From contig NZ_CP039731.1 of NCBI RefSeq assembly GCF_005155025.1, positions 2,232,001 through 2,296,000 of the forward strand: a stretch of 64,000 nucleotides of DNA, in the 5' to 3' direction. Shown here piece after piece: positions 37,271 through 47,672 of this stretch; the first letter of the stretch is position 1; every line of letters starts with the position of its first letter. Origin of the DNA: Aquitalea aquatilis. Its GTDB lineage: Bacteria > Pseudomonadota > Gammaproteobacteria > Burkholderiales > Chromobacteriaceae. The notes below the pieces were generated by a model. It was not told the origin of the DNA. It did no database searches and saw only the letters and a list, made by a program, of their open reading frames with translations. The position numbers were made by a program, and so were the translations under genes.

Positions 37271-38188
37271 ATGAGCAAGCCATTCAAGGTAAGAATCGGC
37301 ATCAACCCCATTTCCTGGTGCAATGACGACCTGCCTTCGCTGGGTGGAGAAGTGACGCTGGAGACCATCCTTGCTGAAGGCTCCCGCATCGGCTATCAGG
37401 GTTTCGAGCTGGGCAACAAGTTTCCGCGCGACCCGGCCGCGCTGGCCGCCGTGCTACGGCCCTATGGTGTGGCCTGCATTTCCGGTTGGCACTCCGGCTT
37501 GCTGGCCGAGGGCACGGTAGAAGACGAAATCCGTCGGGTCGAGCCGCATCTGCAATTACTGGTGCACAACGGCTGCAAGGTGATGGTGTACGGCGAAGTG
37601 GCCAGCGCCATTCAGGGCCAGCCACAGCCGCTGTACAAGCGCCCGCGTTTCAACAGCCAGCAGCAATGGCTGGCCTATGGCGCGCGCCTGAATGAATTTG
37701 CCCGCCACCTGCAATCCCGTGGCATCACTCTGGCCTACCACCACCACATGGGTGCTTATGTGGAAACGGCACAGGACATCGACCAGTTGATGGCGGTGAC
37801 TGGGCCGGAGGTCGGTCTGCTGTTCGATAGCGGCCATATCACCTTCGCCGGTGGCGATGCCCTCGCCGTGCTGAAAAAACATATTGCCCGCGTGGTGCAT
37901 GTGCATTGCAAGGACGTGCGCCCGCAAGTGGTGGCGCAGGCCTGGAACGGCAACTGGAGCTTTCTGCAGGCGGTGATCAACGGTGCCTTTACCGTGCCGG
38001 GCGATGGCTGCATCGATTTTGCGGCAATCCTGCAAACCCTGGCCGATCACGACTATGCCGGCTGGCTGGTGGTCGAGGCCGAGCAAGACCCGGTGGTGGC
38101 CCCCAGCTACGAATACGCCGACAAGGGCTATCGCACCCTGTCCGGCCTGGTGGCTGCCATCAATCAGCAGGAAAGGAATGTGGCATGA
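37271..38188 (+). CDS. iolE: Myo-inosose-2 dehydratase
   Basis: A 305-aa TIM-barrel dehydratase, second step of inositol catabolism (inosose to the trihydroxycyclohexanedione). It shows the IolE opening RIGINPISWCNDDLP, the GFELGNKFP motif, YHHHMGAYVET and LLFDSGHITFAGGD, with the metal-ligand Glu/Asp/His set typical of the family. AGGAGG precedes the start, and its stop overlaps the iolB start (ATGA). Confidence 0.94.
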   Translation: MSKPFKVRIGINPISWCNDDLPSLGGEVTLETILAEGSRIGYQGFELGNKFPRDPAALAAVLRPYGVACISGWHSGLLAEGTVEDEIRRVEPHLQLLVHNGCKVMVYGEVASAIQGQPQPLYKRPRFNSQQQWLAYGARLNEFARHLQSRGITLAYHHHMGAYVETAQDIDQLMAVTGPEVGLLFDSGHITFAGGDALAVLKKHIARVVHVHCKDVRPQVVAQAWNGNWSFLQAVINGAFTVPGDGCIDFAAILQTLADHDYAGWLVVEAEQDPVVAPSYEYADKGYRTLSGLVAAINQQERNVA

Positions 38189-38982
38189 GTTTGCTGGTAA
38201 AGGCAGGCAAGGGACGCGAGATTGCCGATATCACCCCGCACCGTGCGGGCTGGCAGCACGTTGGCTTTCGCGCACTGCGGCTGGATGTGGGCGAGCAGGA
38301 AAACTGGCTGGACGCCGGGCGCGAATGCTGTCTGGTGATCCTGAGCGGCAAGCTGGCAGTGCGCGCAGGTGATCAGGCCTGGGATAGTCTGGGCGAGCGC
38401 AGCAGCGTGTTCGATGACCAAGCGCCGTGGGCGGTCTATGTGCCGGCCGGTACGGCGCTGACCATGGCTGCGCTGACTCCGGCCGAAGTGGCACTGTGCT
38501 CGGCTCCGGGCCAGGCAGGGCGCGAGGTACGGCTGATTGATCCTGCCAGCATGCAGCGCAGTGTGCGCGGCAAGGGGGCCAATACCCGCTATGTCACCGA
38601 CATCCTGCCGCAAACCGAGCCTGCAGATGGCCTGCTGGTGGTGGAAGTGATTACCCCGTCCGGCCACTCCTCCAGCTACCCGCCGCACAAGCACGATCTG
38701 GACAATCTGCCGGCGGAAAGCGCGCTGGAAGAAACCTACTATCACCGCATCGACCCGCCGCAGGGTTTCGCCTTTCAGCGTGTGTATACCGATGACCGCA
38801 GTCTGGACGAATCGCATGCGGTGGAGAACCACGACGTGATGATGGTGCCACGTGGCTATCACCCGGTATGCGTTCCTTACGGCTACCAGTCCTATTACCT
38901 GAATGTAATGGCCGGGCCCAAGCGCCAATGGAGTTTTCGCAACGACCCGCAGCACGAGTGGCTGCTGCAGCTACCCGACTGA
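38185..38982 (+). CDS. iolB: 5-deoxy-glucuronate isomerase
   Basis: A 265-aa bicupin enzyme converting 5-deoxy-glucuronate to 5-keto-2-deoxygluconate. Family marks are the C-terminal cupin with SSYPPHKHDLD, EETYYHRIDPPQGFAFQRVY and VPRGYHPV. Reading starts at 38185, translationally coupled to iolE; the longer open frame upstream is inside iolE and was rejected. Confidence 0.94.
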   Translation: MSLLVKAGKGREIADITPHRAGWQHVGFRALRLDVGEQENWLDAGRECCLVILSGKLAVRAGDQAWDSLGERSSVFDDQAPWAVYVPAGTALTMAALTPAEVALCSAPGQAGREVRLIDPASMQRSVRGKGANTRYVTDILPQTEPADGLLVVEVITPSGHSSSYPPHKHDLDNLPAESALEETYYHRIDPPQGFAFQRVYTDDRSLDESHAVENHDVMMVPRGYHPVCVPYGYQSYYLNVMAGPKRQWSFRNDPQHEWLLQLPD

Positions 38983-39088
38983 AGCCGACAGACCCGCCCT
39001 GTAGGGACGGGCCGCTCCGATCCCCACCGATTCCGTTTTGATGCCGAAGACAGGCAGGCCACCGGCTTGCCCGCCGCAAGGAGATTTC

Positions 39089-40582
39089 ATGTTACAGATT
39101 CCGCATTTCATCAATGGCCAGCGTACGGCTGGCTCGGCACAACGCCATGCCGCGGTGTTCAACCCGGCATTGGGACGCCCGCAGGCCGAAGTGGCCCTGG
39201 CCGAACCACAAGATGTGGCCGCCGCGGTGGCAGCCGCCCATGCGGCCTTTCCGGCCTGGGCGGCACTGTCGCCGCTCAAGCGCTCGCGCATCCTGTTCCG
39301 CTTCAAGAGCATTCTGGAAGAACGCCAGCGCGAACTGGCTGCGGTGATTTCCAGCGAGCATGGCAAGGTGGAGTCCGACGCCCAGGGCGAAGTGCAGCGC
39401 GGGCTGGAAGTGGTGGAGTTTGCCTGCGGCATTCCGCAGTTGCTCAAGGGCGAATACACCGAGCAGGTGGCCAGCGGTGTGGATGCCTGGACCATGCGCC
39501 AGCCGCTGGGCGTGGTGGCCGGCATCACGCCTTTCAACTTTCCGGCCATGGTGCCGATGTGGATGTTCCCGGTGGCGCTGGCCTGCGGCAATAGCTTTAT
39601 TCTCAAGCCCTCCGAGCGTGACCCATCGGCCAGCCTGCTGATCGCTGAATGGCTGAAAGAAGCCGGCTTGCCGGATGGCGTGTTCAATGTGCTGCAAGGC
39701 GACAAGCTGGCGGTGGATGGCCTGCTTACCCATCCGGATGTGGCGGCAGTCAGCTTTGTCGGCTCCACACCGATTGCCCGTTACATCTACGAAACCGGTG
39801 CTGCGCACGGCAAGCGGGTACAGGCGCTGGGCGGGGCCAAGAATCATATGGTGGTGCTGCCGGACGCCGATCTGGACATGACTATCGAAGCGCTGATGGG
39901 CGCGGCCTATGGTTCGGCTGGCGAGCGCTGCATGGCCATCTCCGTGGCCGTGGCCGTGGGCGATGTGGCGGACACGCTGGTGTCGCGGCTGGCCGAGCGT
40001 ACCCGCCAGCTACGCATCAATGTCGGTACCGACCCCAAGGCCGAAATGGGCCCGCTGGTGACGCGCCAGCATCTGGACAAGGTGACAGGCTATATCGCCC
40101 AGGGCGTAGCCGAAGGTGCCCAACTGGTGGTGGATGGCCGTGGGCTGGTGGTGCCTGGTTGCGAGGAAGGCTTCTTTATTGGCGGCACGCTGTTCGATCA
40201 CGTTACGCCGGAGATGGCCATCTATCAGGAAGAAATCTTCGGCCCGGTGTTGGCCGTGGTGCGGGTAGACACTCTGGACGCGGCAGTACGGCTGATCAAC
40301 CAGCATGCCTACGGTAATGGCACGGCCATCTTTACCCGCAATGGCGGTGCTGCCCGCGAGTTTGCCCACCGCATCCAGGTGGGGATGGTGGGCATCAATG
40401 TGCCGATTCCGGTGCCAATGGCCTTCCACAGCTTTGGCGGCTGGAAAGCCTCGCTGTTTGGCGACCATCACATGCACGGCCCGGAAGGGGTGCGTTTTTA
40501 CACCCGCATGAAGGCCATTACCAGCCGCTGGCCGGCAGGGCAGGTGCAGAGCGCAGAATTTGCCATGCCGACACTGGGCTAG
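39089..40582 (+). CDS. mmsA: CoA-acylating (methyl)malonate-semialdehyde dehydrogenase
   Basis: A 497-aa aldehyde dehydrogenase of the MmsA/IolA type, turning malonate semialdehyde into acetyl-CoA and CO2, the last step of inositol breakdown. It carries the nucleotide-binding segment [12 protein letters not shown] (from 147), [12 protein letters not shown] and the catalytic Cys281 in [11 protein letters not shown], characteristic of CoA-dependent members. AAGGAG precedes the ATG. It follows iolB by about 106 bp and ends the island. Confidence 0.93.
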   Translation: MLQIPHFINGQRTAGSAQRHAAVFNPALGRPQAEVALAEPQDVAAAVAAAHAAFPAWAALSPLKRSRILFRFKSILEERQRELAAVISSEHGKVESDAQGEVQRGLEVVEFACGIPQLLKGEYTEQVASGVDAWTMRQPLGVVAGITPFNFPAMVPMWMFPVALACGNSFILKPSERDPSASLLIAEWLKEAGLPDGVFNVLQGDKLAVDGLLTHPDVAAVSFVGSTPIARYIYETGAAHGKRVQALGGAKNHMVVLPDADLDMTIEALMGAAYGSAGERCMAISVAVAVGDVADTLVSRLAERTRQLRINVGTDPKAEMGPLVTRQHLDKVTGYIAQGVAEGAQLVVDGRGLVVPGCEEGFFIGGTLFDHVTPEMAIYQEEIFGPVLAVVRVDTLDAAVRLINQHAYGNGTAIFTRNGGAAREFAHRIQVGMVGINVPIPVPMAFHSFGGWKASLFGDHHMHGPEGVRFYTRMKAITSRWPAGQVQSAEFAMPTLG

Positions 40583-40626
40583 GCATCGTCAGAACTTCAT
40601 TCCCTCATCCACAGTGGGACTTCCCG

Positions 40627-40649
40627 GGCAGCGCAGGCTGCCTGTTTTT
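40627..40649 (+). terminator. Terminator after mmsA
   Basis: Perfect stem GGCAGC / GCTGCC with loop GCAG, then TGTTTTT. Confidence 0.78.
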
Positions 40650-40665
40650 ACTCTGCAGAATGCAA

Positions 40666-40697
40666 CAGGCCCGCCCTCATTAAATGAGGGCGGGCCT
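40666..40697. repeat. Perfect 16-bp-arm hairpin
   Basis: Arms CAGGCCCGCCCTCATT and its exact complement around a single A, very stable, with no T run on either side. It may be a second transcription barrier between convergent genes. Confidence 0.6.
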
Positions 40698-40725
40698 GAC
40701 GTCTGCCAGCAAAAGGCTTGGAGCG

Positions 40726-40781
40726 GCTAACAAAATCGCGTAGCGCCCCTGGTGCAACGCCGCAGCGGGATTTTTGTTAGC
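40726..40781. repeat. Imperfect inverted repeat, possible small palindromic element
   Basis: Outer arms GCTAACAAAATC and GATTTTTGTTAGC enclose a GC-rich 31-base centre. It sits 6 bp after the minus-strand SPOR gene stop and could act as its terminator or be a dispersed MITE-like repeat. Confidence 0.45.
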
Positions 40782-40786
40782 AGCAC

Positions 40787-41623
40787 TTATTGCGCGGCAG
40801 GCCCCAGTAGCGGGGTGTAGCCAAGGTTGCGCAGCTTGGCCATGGCCTCGTCCGCTTCGGCGCGGGTCTTGAACGGGCCGAGCTGAACGCGGGTTTCGGT
40901 GTGGGCTTCAATGCCCTTGGCTTTTAATTCCTTCACCAGTTTTTCCGCATTACCCATGCTGGAAAACAGCCCAAGCTGCAATTTGTAACCCAGCGAGCTG
41001 CCTTCCGGTTTGGCTTTGACCAGTGCGGTGGGCGGTGCGGTCACGCTGTTGTCGCTGTCGGTGCTGCTGCGTACTGGCAGGGGGGCAGGGGCTGCCTTGG
41101 CTGGTGCACTATGTGTGGTGACCACTGCAACGGGCGGCGTGGCGGCTTGTGGGGCAGCCGCCGCGGCTGGTGCTGCCGGTGCGGGTTTGCTGGCAGGTTT
41201 GGCAGCGGCAGGGTGGGCTGCCGGCGGTGTGACCGGTTTGCTGCTGGCGACCGCCGGGGTCTTGCTGATGTCTGGAGTCTGCGGTGGCGTTGCCGTCGGC
41301 GCTGCTGGCGAGGCCGAGTTGCCGGCGTCAGTCTGGGGTGCGCTAGCCTCTACTGCGGGGGCGCTGCTTTCAACTGCTGGCTCTGCTGCGGGCTGTTCCA
41401 GTGCCGGGGCTGAGCTGGGGTTGACGATCTTGCCCGAACTGCCAACTGGGGTGGTGGCCGTCATTTCCACTTTGGGTTTTTTCATGCTGTCCAGCACGGG
41501 AATGGCCGCCAGTGCCACGGCAACGAGTCCGCCAGCAATCGCCAGCCGCTTTTTCAGCTTGCTGTTGAGGTCTTTTTCATCCGGAGCAGAGCCGGGGTCT
41601 TGCCGTTGGTTTTGTTCTGTCAT
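40787..41623 (-). CDS. SPOR-domain membrane protein
   Basis: A 278-aa bitopic protein: short cytoplasmic N terminus, one membrane helix (about 27-45), a long Ala/Pro/Thr-rich periplasmic linker (about 55-205) and a C-terminal SPOR domain (about 210-275) that binds denuded septal peptidoglycan. Related to DedD/FtsN-type division proteins. The linker is low-complexity and gives long spurious antisense frames. Confidence 0.87.
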   Translation of the reverse strand: MTEQNQRQDPGSAPDEKDLNSKLKKRLAIAGGLVAVALAAIPVLDSMKKPKVEMTATTPVGSSGKIVNPSSAPALEQPAAEPAVESSAPAVEASAPQTDAGNSASPAAPTATPPQTPDISKTPAVASSKPVTPPAAHPAAAKPASKPAPAAPAAAAAPQAATPPVAVVTTHSAPAKAAPAPLPVRSSTDSDNSVTAPPTALVKAKPEGSSLGYKLQLGLFSSMGNAEKLVKELKAKGIEAHTETRVQLGPFKTRAEADEAMAKLRNLGYTPLLGPAAQ

Positions 41624-41671
41624 GGCCTTGAATTTTTATGCAGCAGAGGCTTGAAAAGGCTGGTAAAATAT

Positions 41672-41756
41672 CGGGTTCCTCAGAATTGCGTAACCCGAGT
41701 GGCTGAGCTAGAGCCTAGTTTAGCCACTTGTTCTGTTATTTGGGAGTATTTGGGAG
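41672..41756 (+). promoter_or_regulatory. Structured leader of ndk with duplicated ribosome site
   Basis: Two successive stem-loops (CGGGTT 41672-41677 with AACCCG 41692-41697; AGTGGCT 41698-41704 with AGCCACT 41722-41728) are followed by a 10-bp tandem duplication TATTTGGGAG (41737-41746 and 41747-41756). The second copy holds the working GGGAG, six bases from the ndk ATG. Confidence 0.5.
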
Positions 41757-41762
41757 ATTTTT

Positions 41763-42188
41763 ATGGCAATTGAACGTACCCTGTCCATCGTTAAACCGGA
41801 TGCCGTAGCCAAGAACGTTATCGGCAAGATCTACGACCGTTTCGAATCCGCCGGTCTGAAGGTGGTTGCAGCCAAGCTGAAGCAGCTGTCCCGCGCTGAA
41901 GCCGAAGGCTTCTACGCCGTGCACAAAGAGCGTCCTTTCTTCAAGGATCTGGTTGATTTCATGATTTCCGGCCCGGTGATGATCCAGGCTCTGGAAGGTG
42001 AAAACGCCATCGCTAAGAACCGCGAACTGATGGGCGCCACCGACCCGAAAAAGGCTGACGCCGGCACCATCCGCGCCGATTTCGCCGATTCCATCGATGC
42101 CAATGCCGTTCATGGTTCTGACAGCGCTGAAAACGCAGCAATCGAAGTGGCTTATTTCTTTGCCTCTTCCGAGGTTTACTCCCGTTAA
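41763..42188 (+). CDS. ndk: Nucleoside diphosphate kinase
   Basis: A 141-aa enzyme moving the gamma-phosphate from ATP to NDPs through phospho-His117 (motif NAVHGSDS). It has KPDAV (11-15) and normal length. It is first in the plus-strand housekeeping run, 70 bp before rlmN. Confidence 0.97.
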   Translation: MAIERTLSIVKPDAVAKNVIGKIYDRFESAGLKVVAAKLKQLSRAEAEGFYAVHKERPFFKDLVDFMISGPVMIQALEGENAIAKNRELMGATDPKKADAGTIRADFADSIDANAVHGSDSAENAAIEVAYFFASSEVYSR

Positions 42189-42258
42189 TCTCGCTTTGCC
42201 GCTTTAAGTTGTACCGGGCGGCAGCCATTCAGGCTGCCGCTGTTTTACCGAGGACTGC

Positions 42259-43353
42259 ATGAAAACCAACCTGCTCGACTTCAATCTGGACCAGTTGACC
42301 GAACACTTTGCCGCCATGGGCGAGAAGCCCTTCCGTGCCAAGCAGGTGATGCGCTGGATGCACCAGATGGGCGAAGACGATTTCGACGCGATGACCGACC
42401 TGGCCAAAAGCCTGCGTGCCAAACTGCACCAGCATGCCGAGGTGCGCGTACCGTCGCTGATGACCGGGCAGGCGTCCAGTGATGGTACCCGCAAGTGGCT
42501 GCTCGACGTCGGCACCGGCAACGGTGTGGAAACCGTGTTCATTCCGGAAGACGAGCGCGGCACCTTGTGCGTGTCATCCCAGGTGGGCTGTGCGCTGGAG
42601 TGTACTTTCTGCTCCACCGGTCGCCAGGGTTTCAACCGCAACCTGAGCACTGCCGAAATCATCGGTCAGTTGTGGTGGGCCAACAAGGCCATGGGGATTA
42701 CCCCGAAAAATGAACGCGTGGTGTCCAATGTGGTGATGATGGGCATGGGCGAACCGCTGGCCAACTTTGACAATGTGGTCAGCGCCCTGCAAATCATGCT
42801 GGACGATCACGGCTACGGCCTGAGTCGCCGTCGCGTGACGCTGTCTACCTCTGGCCTGGTGCCGCAGATGGATCGTCTGCGCGAAGCCTGTCCGGTTGCG
42901 CTGGCTGTTAGCCTGCATGCGCCGAATGATGCCATTCGCGATGAAATCGTCCCCATCAACAAGAAATACCCCCTGAAGGAATTGATGGCTGCCTGCCAGC
43001 GTTATCTGGAAAAGGCCCCGCGCGATTTCATCACCTTTGAATATGTCATGCTGGACGGCATCAACGATCGCCCCGAGCATGCCCGGCAGCTGCTGGAACT
43101 GGTGCGCGACGTACCGTGCAAGTTCAACCTGATTCCTTTCAATCCTTTCCCCAATTCCGGTTACGATCGCTCCAGCAATAACGCGATCCGCATCTTCCGC
43201 GAATTGTTGCAGGAACAGGGTTACGTGGTTACCGTAAGAAAAACCCGCGGTGACGACATCGACGCTGCCTGTGGTCAACTGGCCGGACAGGTGATGGACA
43301 AGACCAAGCGTCAGGTCAAATGGATGCAGATAGCCCAGGAGCGCGAAGAATGA
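42259..43353 (+). CDS. rlmN: Dual-specificity rRNA/tRNA methyltransferase RlmN
   Basis: A 364-aa radical-SAM enzyme making 2-methyladenosine at 23S rRNA A2503 and tRNA A37. The CxxxCxxC cluster motif is at Cys111, 115 and 118 ([13 protein letters not shown]). [15 protein letters not shown] and the C-terminal catalytic Cys region IDAACGQL are present. Its end overlaps the pilW start by 4 bp. Confidence 0.97.
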   Translation: MKTNLLDFNLDQLTEHFAAMGEKPFRAKQVMRWMHQMGEDDFDAMTDLAKSLRAKLHQHAEVRVPSLMTGQASSDGTRKWLLDVGTGNGVETVFIPEDERGTLCVSSQVGCALECTFCSTGRQGFNRNLSTAEIIGQLWWANKAMGITPKNERVVSNVVMMGMGEPLANFDNVVSALQIMLDDHGYGLSRRRVTLSTSGLVPQMDRLREACPVALAVSLHAPNDAIRDEIVPINKKYPLKELMAACQRYLEKAPRDFITFEYVMLDGINDRPEHARQLLELVRDVPCKFNLIPFNPFPNSGYDRSSNNAIRIFRELLQEQGYVVTVRKTRGDDIDAACGQLAGQVMDKTKRQVKWMQIAQEREE

Positions 43354-44093
43354 GCAAGTGGCGAGTGTGGATGGCGGTGTGCCTGTTGGCGTATTCCCTT
43401 GTCGCATTCGCCGCGCCGGCCAACCGGAAACTGGCGGAAATCCGCAGCCAGCTGGCCGTTGAATATGCCGGGTTGGGTAATTTGCCGATAGCATTGGCCT
43501 CTGCCAATGAAGCCGTCCAGGCCGACGACAGCTTTGTCGGTGCTTATCTGACCCGGGCCTATGTGTACAATCTGATGCATCTGGATAGCGATGCGGAGAA
43601 GAACTTTCTCAAGGCGCTACAGGTCGATTCCTCCAGTCCAGAGGCAAATAATAATTACGGCCAGTTTCTGTGCGAACATGAACGCCCACGGGCAGCCATG
43701 GATTATTTCGCCAAGGCGATAGCCAACCCACTGTATCAGACACCCCAAACGGCCTATCTCAATATGGGCCGTTGCAGTGTCAAGCTGGGTGAAAACACCC
43801 AGGCCAACGATTACCTGCTGACTGCATTGCAGATGGCCCCCAATTATTTGCCCGCATTGCGCGAATTGGCTGCCTTGCATCTGGAGCTGGGCAATGCCAA
43901 GCTGGCGTCCTTTTATTTCGGACGCCTGCAACAGGCCGCAGGTAATGCGCTGCAGGGAGCCGATGTCTTGTGGCTGGGCGTGCAGATTGCCAGGAAAGGG
44001 GGAGACCGGGTGCATGAGGCGGAGTATTCCTCCGCGCTGAAAAGCCGCTACCCGGACTCCAAGGAAACACAACTGTTGTTGAGCGGAAGCTGA
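43350..44093 (+). CDS. pilW: Type IV pilus biogenesis/stability protein PilW
   Basis: A 247-aa TPR protein needed in homologues for outer-membrane assembly of the PilQ secretin. The N-terminal signal peptide is followed by about six TPR units (for example [20 protein letters not shown]). Unlike the lipoprotein PilF/PilW of several species there is no lipobox Cys; cleavage near AFAA is predicted. It is coupled to rlmN by ATGA. Confidence 0.88.
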   Translation: MSKWRVWMAVCLLAYSLVAFAAPANRKLAEIRSQLAVEYAGLGNLPIALASANEAVQADDSFVGAYLTRAYVYNLMHLDSDAEKNFLKALQVDSSSPEANNNYGQFLCEHERPRAAMDYFAKAIANPLYQTPQTAYLNMGRCSVKLGENTQANDYLLTALQMAPNYLPALRELAALHLELGNAKLASFYFGRLQQAAGNALQGADVLWLGVQIARKGGDRVHEAEYSSALKSRYPDSKETQLLLSGS

Positions 44094-44095
44094 AG

Positions 44096-45031
44096 ATGGA
44101 ACAGGAAGCGCATGGCCAGTCGACCAGACTGGGTGTCGGCGCAGCGCTGAAAGCAGCGCGCGAACAAGCCGGCATGAGTCTGGGTGAAGTGGCCGAACGG
44201 CTGAAACTGTCTGTGCGGCAGCTGGATGCCATTGAAAAAGATGACTTCCAGCAATTGCCGGGTGCAACGTTCGTACGTGGTTTTGTCAGAAATTATGCCC
44301 GTTTTCTCAAGGTGGATTCCGAACCCTTGATGGCACAGCTGGAGGAGCATTTCCCCTCGGCAGTCAATGACGTGGTCAATCTGGTCAAGCATGACCCGTC
44401 CAGCGAGCCGGCCAGCATGGCCGAAACCCTCGCCCGGGTGTCGTCGCCAGCTGGCCGTAGCGGCAAAACGGGCAAATGGCTGCTGTGGTTGGTGCTGGCG
44501 GCTGCCGTGGCGGGTGGCGCAGTGTGGCTGGCTGGCTTGCAGGGCAAGTCTGCTCCCGTTGCTGACCAGGCATTGCAGCCCATGTTGACGCAGCAGGCTG
44601 CTTCTGCGCTTGCTGCATCTGCGCCGGTGTCGGCCTCGGCTGCCGTGGTGGCAGAGCCGGCCACGACTCCGGCTACGGCCAGTCAGGCTGTTGTTCAGCC
44701 GACTACCATCGCCTCTCCGGTAGTGACCGCAAGTGCAGCCACTGCTGTCAGTACCGGCAAAACGCCCGCCAGTGCAGCGGCGGCCGACAGCGCCAGCGGG
44801 CATATCCAGCTGAATGCACAGCAGGCTGCGTGGGTTTCGGTGATCGATGCCACCGGCAAGAAACTGCAATTCGGCATACTGGAGGCCGGCAGCAGCAAGG
44901 AATTGAGCGGCACGCCGCCTTTCCAGCTGAAAATTGGCAATGCCGCCCAGGTACAGCTCAGCTTTAACGGACAGCCCGTCGCTCTGACGGACAAGATTCG
45001 TGGCACTACCGCCAAAATTGAACTCAAGTAG
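44096..45031 (+). CDS. rodZ: RodZ-like cell-shape protein
   Basis: A 311-aa bitopic protein. Cytoplasmic HTH_25 domain (about 15-80, [21 protein letters not shown]), membrane helix (about 125-143), Ala/Thr/Val-rich periplasmic linker (about 160-235) and a C-terminal DUF4115 beta domain (about 237-311). It links MreB to the envelope in homologues. It starts 2 bp after the pilW stop. Confidence 0.88.
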   Translation: MEQEAHGQSTRLGVGAALKAAREQAGMSLGEVAERLKLSVRQLDAIEKDDFQQLPGATFVRGFVRNYARFLKVDSEPLMAQLEEHFPSAVNDVVNLVKHDPSSEPASMAETLARVSSPAGRSGKTGKWLLWLVLAAAVAGGAVWLAGLQGKSAPVADQALQPMLTQQAASALAASAPVSASAAVVAEPATTPATASQAVVQPTTIASPVVTASAATAVSTGKTPASAAAADSASGHIQLNAQQAAWVSVIDATGKKLQFGILEAGSSKELSGTPPFQLKIGNAAQVQLSFNGQPVALTDKIRGTTAKIELK

Positions 45032-45045
45032 ATGCGGATTTTTGC

Positions 45046-46326
45046 ATGAATAGCGTGAATATCGCGCGACGTCCCACCCGCCAGGTCAGGGTGGGACATG
45101 TCATGGTGGGGTCGGATGCGCCGGTTGTGGTGCAGTCCATGACCAATACCGACACGGCTGACGCCATCGCCACCGTAGAACAGGTTTACCAGTTGTCCCA
45201 GGCCGGCTCCGAGCTGGTGCGCATTACCGTGAATTCGCCGGAAGCCGCCGCACAGGTGGCGGAAATCCGCCAGCGGCTGGATGACATGGGTTGCAATGTG
45301 CCACTGGTGGGTGATTTCCACTTCAATGGCGATCGTCTGCTGAAAGAATATCCGGACTGCGCCCGTGCGCTGGCCAAATACCGTATCAACCCCGGCAATG
45401 TCGGCAAAGGTGCCAAGGGCGACGACAAGTTTGCCTTCATGATCCGCACCGCGGCCGAACTGGACAAGCCGGTACGCATTGGCGTCAACTGGGGCAGTCT
45501 GGATCAGGTCCTGCTGGCGCGCATGCTGGATGCCAACAACAGCAAGCCGCATCCCTTGCCGCTGGAACTGGTGATGCGCGAGGCGCTGATCGTGTCGGCG
45601 CTGGAATCAGCAGACAAGGCGATGGAATTGGGCCTGCCGGCCGACAACATCCTGCTGTCGTGCAAGGTCAGCAATGTGCAAGACCTGATTACCGTTTACC
45701 GCGATCTGGGCAGCCGTTGCGATTTCCCGCTGCATCTGGGCCTGACCGAGGCCGGCATGGGCAGCAAGGGTATTGTGGCGTCTTCCGCCGCCCTGGCCAT
45801 CCTGCTGCAAGAAGGCATCGGCGACACCATCCGTATTTCGCTGACCCCACAGCCGGGCGAAGCGCGCACCCGTGAAGTCATCGTGGCGCAGGAATTGCTG
45901 CAAACCATGGGTTTGCGCAGCTTCACCCCGCTGGTGACAGCCTGTCCTGGCTGTGGTCGCACCACCAGTACCTTCTTCCAGGAACTGGCCGACCAGATCC
46001 AGAGCTATCTGCGCGAGCAGATGCCGATCTGGCGCTTGCAGTACCCCGGTGTGGAAGAGATGAAAGTGGCGGTGATGGGCTGCGTGGTCAATGGCCCGGG
46101 CGAAAGCAAGCTGGCCGATATCGGCATCTCCTTGCCAGGTACCGGCGAAGTGCCGGTTGCGCCAGTGTATGTGGATGGTCAGAAGGGCGTGACGCTGAAG
46201 GGCGATAATATCGCTGGCGAATTCAAGGCGCTGGTCGACGATTATGTGCAGACCCGCTACGGCGAAGGTGGCAGCAAGCGTCGTGACAGCAGCAGCCGCA
46301 TCATTCCGATTCAGCCGCAACGCTGA
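45046..46326 (+). CDS. ispG: 4-hydroxy-3-methylbut-2-enyl diphosphate synthase
   Basis: A 426-aa Fe-S enzyme of the MEP isoprenoid pathway. It has the N-terminal TIM barrel ([19 protein letters not shown]) and C-terminal 4Fe-4S ligands in [10 protein letters not shown] and [10 protein letters not shown]. Length and an internal insertion are typical of betaproteobacterial IspG. It lies 14 bp after rodZ. Confidence 0.97.
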   Translation: MNSVNIARRPTRQVRVGHVMVGSDAPVVVQSMTNTDTADAIATVEQVYQLSQAGSELVRITVNSPEAAAQVAEIRQRLDDMGCNVPLVGDFHFNGDRLLKEYPDCARALAKYRINPGNVGKGAKGDDKFAFMIRTAAELDKPVRIGVNWGSLDQVLLARMLDANNSKPHPLPLELVMREALIVSALESADKAMELGLPADNILLSCKVSNVQDLITVYRDLGSRCDFPLHLGLTEAGMGSKGIVASSAALAILLQEGIGDTIRISLTPQPGEARTREVIVAQELLQTMGLRSFTPLVTACPGCGRTTSTFFQELADQIQSYLREQMPIWRLQYPGVEEMKVAVMGCVVNGPGESKLADIGISLPGTGEVPVAPVYVDGQKGVTLKGDNIAGEFKALVDDYVQTRYGEGGSKRRDSSSRIIPIQPQR

Positions 46327-46383
46327 GCCGGGCCGGCTGGCACCGGTGACAAGATCAATCGAATAGCAAAAAGAACTGTATAA

Positions 46384-47655
46384 ATGGCGCAAAAATTGCA
46401 GGCAATCAAGGGCATGAATGATGTACTGCCCGCCGAATCCTACCAATGGGAATATTTTGAAGGTGTGCTGCGCAAGCTGCTGGCCGACTATGGCTATCAG
46501 AACATCCGCACCCCCATCGTGGAAACCACCCCGCTGTTTGTGCGCGCCATCGGCGAAGTGACCGATGTGGTCGAGAAGGAAATGTATACCTTCATCGATA
46601 GTCTCAACGGCGACAGCCTGACGCTGCGCCCGGAAGGCACCGCAGGCACCCTGCGCGCTGTGGTTGAACACACCCTGCTATACAACACCACGCAAAAACT
46701 GTGGTATATGGGCCCGATGTTCCGCCACGAAAAACCGCAGAAAGGCCGCTACCGTCAGTTCCACCAGATGGGTATCGAGGCGCTGGGCTTTGCTGGCCCG
46801 GATATCGACGCCGAAATCATCGCCATGACCGCCGACCTGTGGCAGCGCCTGGGTCTGAGCCAGTATGTGCGTCTGGAAATCAACTCGCTGGGCAATGCCG
46901 AAGAGCGTGGGCAACACCGTCAGGCGCTGATTGCCTATCTGGAGCAGTTCGTTGACATTCTGGACGAAGACGGCAAGCGCCGGCTGTACACCAATCCGCT
47001 GCGCGTGCTGGATACCAAGAATCCTGCCTTGCAAGATATGGCCGACAAGGCACCGCGCCTGTCCGATTATCTGGGCGAAGCTTCGCGCGCCCACTATGAA
47101 GGCTGGAAGAGCATGATCGCCAGCCTGGGCATTGAGTTCGTGGAAAATCCGCGGCTGGTGCGCGGGCTGGATTATTACAACCAGTCGGTATTCGAGTGGG
47201 TGACCACCGAGCTGGGTGCGCAGGGTACGGTGTGCGCTGGTGGCCGTTACGATGGCCTGATCGAACAGCTGGGTGGCAAGCCCGCCCCGGGCATCGGTTT
47301 TGGTATGGGGCTGGAGCGTGTGCTGCTGCTGTTGCAGGACAAGGGCCTGCTGCCGGCAGCCCGCAGCGTCGATGTCTACATCGTGCAGCAGGGGGCAGGC
47401 GCGGCCATGTATGCCATGAAGCTGGCTCAGCAAATGCGCACGGCCGGCCTGTCCGTTATCCAGCATCTGGGTGAGGGCAGCTTCAAGTCGCAAATGAAAA
47501 AGGCCGATGGCAGCGGTGCGGAATTTGCCGTCATCATCGGTGAAAACGAAATGGCTGCCGGTCAGGCCGTCGTCAAACCGATGCGTGCCGACGCGGCACA
47601 GCAGACGGTGACGCTGGACCAGGTAGCTTCGACCATTGCCGCTATCAAGGCTTGA
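46384..47655 (+). CDS. hisS: Histidyl-tRNA synthetase
   Basis: A 423-aa class II synthetase. Motif 2 is in [17 protein letters not shown], the histidine motif is [15 protein letters not shown], and motif 3 is [15 protein letters not shown], followed by the C-terminal anticodon-binding domain. HisZ, its paralogue, is encoded about 7 kb downstream. Confidence 0.97.
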   Translation: MAQKLQAIKGMNDVLPAESYQWEYFEGVLRKLLADYGYQNIRTPIVETTPLFVRAIGEVTDVVEKEMYTFIDSLNGDSLTLRPEGTAGTLRAVVEHTLLYNTTQKLWYMGPMFRHEKPQKGRYRQFHQMGIEALGFAGPDIDAEIIAMTADLWQRLGLSQYVRLEINSLGNAEERGQHRQALIAYLEQFVDILDEDGKRRLYTNPLRVLDTKNPALQDMADKAPRLSDYLGEASRAHYEGWKSMIASLGIEFVENPRLVRGLDYYNQSVFEWVTTELGAQGTVCAGGRYDGLIEQLGGKPAPGIGFGMGLERVLLLLQDKGLLPAARSVDVYIVQQGAGAAMYAMKLAQQMRTAGLSVIQHLGEGSFKSQMKKADGSGAEFAVIIGENEMAAGQAVVKPMRADAAQQTVTLDQVASTIAAIKA

Positions 47656-47672
47656 TATAAGGGGGGTGCGCC

